DNA of 14,535 nt from Alphaproteobacteria bacterium. Its GTDB lineage: Bacteria; Pseudomonadota; Alphaproteobacteria; UBA2136; JALTLI01. The translations under genes were made by a program, and so were the position numbers. How positions within the stretch are numbered: the first letter of the stretch is position 1; the number at the start of each line of letters is the position of its first letter. The notes under the pieces were generated by a model that had not been told where the DNA came from, did no database searches, and saw only the letters and a program-made list of their open reading frames with translations. The stretch lies in assembly GCA_027005635.1 (NCBI GenBank), contig JALTLI010000124.1:1-14535 (forward strand), in the 5' to 3' direction. Positions 12,918-14,535 of this stretch are shown here, piece after piece.

Positions 12918-13565
12918 TTAAAGTTGCTTTAACCCAGCAAGTATATCTTGGGTTACTTTATTTACATCCTGTATGCCATTTATATTTAAAAAATTACCAT
13001 GGCTTTTATAATAATCTTCCACAGGCTTTGTTTGCTCATGGTAAACATTCAAACGATGACGAACAACATCTTCTTTATCATCCTCTCGCTGAATTAAATC
13101 TTCACCAGTTACATCACATTTACCTGCTACTTTTGGCGGGTTAAAGTTTTTATGGTAAATTTTACCAGATTTAACTGCCATTAACCGCCCGCCTTGCCTA
13201 CGAATAATTTCTTCATCGTTAACATCTATATTGATAATATAATCCAATTTAATATTATCAGCAGACATCATTTTATTAAGTTCCTCTGCCTGTTTTACTG
13301 TTCGAGGAAACCCATCTAAAATAAAGCCATTTTTACAATCATCTTGTGAGATACGTTCACAAACAACACTTACAACTATTTCATCTGGCACTAAATTACC
13401 ATCATCCATATAATCCTTAGCAGCCAATCCAACTTCAGTTTTATCGGCTATAGCCTTGCGGAAAATGTCGCCAGTAGATAAAGTTGGTATGTTAAGCTCT
13501 TGTTGCAAAATATGGGCTTGTGTTCCCTTTCCTGCCCCCGGAGCTCCTAGTAATACAATACGCAT
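12918..13565 (-). CDS. adk: Adenylate kinase
   Basis: Adk interconverts ATP, AMP and ADP. It has 215 residues, the long-lid form. The P-loop GAPGAGKGTQ is at residues 7-16, followed by the AMP-binding region STGDIFRKAI and GFPRT. The lid lacks the four-cysteine zinc site. It starts 5 bases after the secY stop, with its ribosome site (AGAAGA) inside the end of secY, so translation is probably coupled. Confidence 0.98.
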   Translation of the reverse strand: MRIVLLGAPGAGKGTQAHILQQELNIPTLSTGDIFRKAIADKTEVGLAAKDYMDDGNLVPDEIVVSVVCERISQDDCKNGFILDGFPRTVKQAEELNKMMSADNIKLDYIINIDVNDEEIIRRQGGRLMAVKSGKIYHKNFNPPKVAGKCDVTGEDLIQREDDKEDVVRHRLNVYHEQTKPVEDYYKSHGNFLNINGIQDVNKVTQDILAGLKQL

Positions 13566-13570
13566 AGCTG

Positions 13571-14535
13571 TTATCTTCTTTTCTTGCGTTTAAATTGAGT
13601 TTTCTTAAGTAAGCTTTCATATTTTTGAGCAATTAAGTGTGTTTGGATACGAGTAACTAAATCCATAGTAACACTAACAACAATAAGTAAACTTGTACCA
13701 CCAAAGTAAAACGGTACACTAAACTGAGAGTTTATAATTTCTGGCAAAATACAAACAAGTGAGATATAAGCAGCACCAACCACAGTAAGCCTTGTCATAA
13801 CATAATCAAAATAATTAGAAGTACTTTTACCTGGGCGAACACCTGGAATAAACCCACCATTACTTTTTAAATTATCAGCAGTTTCATCAGGGTTAAATTG
13901 TAAAGCCGTATAGAAAAAACAGAAAAATACAATTAAAGCTACATATAAACCAGTGTACATAGGCTTACCCGGAGCAAATAAAGCACCAACCATCTGAGCC
14001 CATTCAGCATTAGGAGAAAAACTAGCAATAGAAGCAGGAACTAAAAGTAAAGAACTTGCAAAAATTGGAGGAATAACTCCAGCCATGTTAATTTTTAGTG
14101 GCATATGTGAAGCTTCACCACCAGCTTGTCCACCAGCCATTTGACGCTTAGGATACTGGACTAAAACTTTACGCTGAGCTGTTTCCATGTAAGTAATAAA
14201 TGCAATCACAACAAATACCATAATAGCAATACCAATTAGTAAAAAGTTGCTCATACTACCAGTTCTTGCCATTTCAAATGTTTGAAATAATGCACTAGGA
14301 AGCTCAGCAACAATACCTGAAAATATAAGTATGGAAATACCATTACCAATTCCACGAGAATTAATTTGTTCACCAAGCCACATTAAAAATACAGTACCAG
14401 TCATAAGGGTTAAAGCACTTTGTAAACGAAACATTAAGCCAGCATCAATAACTACTTGTAATGTTTCTCCGCCAACTGTAACAGTTGCACCTTCCATACT
14501 TGTTGCCAAGCCAAAACCTTGAGAAAAAGCCAAAA
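13571..14535 (-). CDS. secY: Preprotein translocase subunit SecY, N-terminus outside window
   Basis: SecY is the channel of the Sec translocon in the inner membrane. The 320 or so residues seen are the C-terminal three quarters; the frame is open at the right edge. Several membrane segments are visible, as are PLKINMAGVIPPIFA, the cytoplasmic loop FNPDETADNLKSNGGFIPGVRPG (family C4/C5 region), and a basic C-terminus ending KRKKRR. It leads the secY-adk-infA transcript in this window. Confidence 0.97.
   Translation of the reverse strand, partial: LAFSQGFGLATSMEGATVTVGGETLQVVIDAGLMFRLQSALTLMTGTVFLMWLGEQINSRGIGNGISILIFSGIVAELPSALFQTFEMARTGSMSNFLLIGIAIMVFVVIAFITYMETAQRKVLVQYPKRQMAGGQAGGEASHMPLKINMAGVIPPIFASSLLLVPASIASFSPNAEWAQMVGALFAPGKPMYTGLYVALIVFFCFFYTALQFNPDETADNLKSNGGFIPGVRPGKSTSNYFDYVMTRLTVVGAAYISLVCILPEIINSQFSVPFYFGGTSLLIVVSVTMDLVTRIQTHLIAQKYESLLKKTQFKRKKRR

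Overview
The window is an AT-rich chromosomal segment, most likely from an alphaproteobacterium. The clues are the order secY-adk ... rpsM-rpsK-rpoA-rplQ with no rpsD between rpsK and rpoA, the cbb3 oxidase genes ccoN/ccoO, a bL36 of the zinc-free type, and the character of RpoA and uS13. I cannot name a genus. Almost everything is housekeeping; one unit at 8.15-9.45 kb is not.

Layout. Positions 1-2821 (minus) carry a TauE/SafE-like membrane protein, ccoN and ccoO (running off the left edge), a compact cbb3 oxidase operon. Positions 2928-5874 (minus) carry gltX and cysS. From a divergent promoter region, tig and clpP run on the plus strand (6036-8128). At 9417-14535 (minus) lies the distal part of the ribosomal-protein superoperon: secY (cut by the right edge), adk, infA, then a terminator; rpmJ with its own promoter; then rpsM-rpsK-rpoA-rplQ with its own TTGACA promoter and a strong terminator. 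infA and rpmJ sitting between adk and rpsM is unusual for an alphaproteobacterium. A palindrome of about 150 bp overlaps the 3' end of infA.

The remarkable region is 8149-9446, between clpP and rplQ. It is bounded by two terminators, has its own sigma70-like promoter (TTGTAA-17-TATAAT), is visibly richer in G+C than its neighbours, and encodes one 348-residue protein that I do not recognise. Its transcript is tiled almost end to end with short stem-loops: about 38 in 1.15 kb, mostly 5-14 bp with 3-8 nt loops, in the leader and through the whole reading frame. When the stems are read as minus-strand RNA, nearly all internal mismatches become G-U pairs, and several loops are GNRA (GAAA, GUAA twice) or UUCG tetraloops. 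This points to selection on RNA structure in the sense transcript, not on DNA palindromes. It resembles the architecture of structured RNA genomes (single-stranded RNA phages) more than an ordinary bacterial mRNA, but the protein shows no resemblance I can see to phage proteins. I regard it as a candidate undescribed structured-mRNA element.
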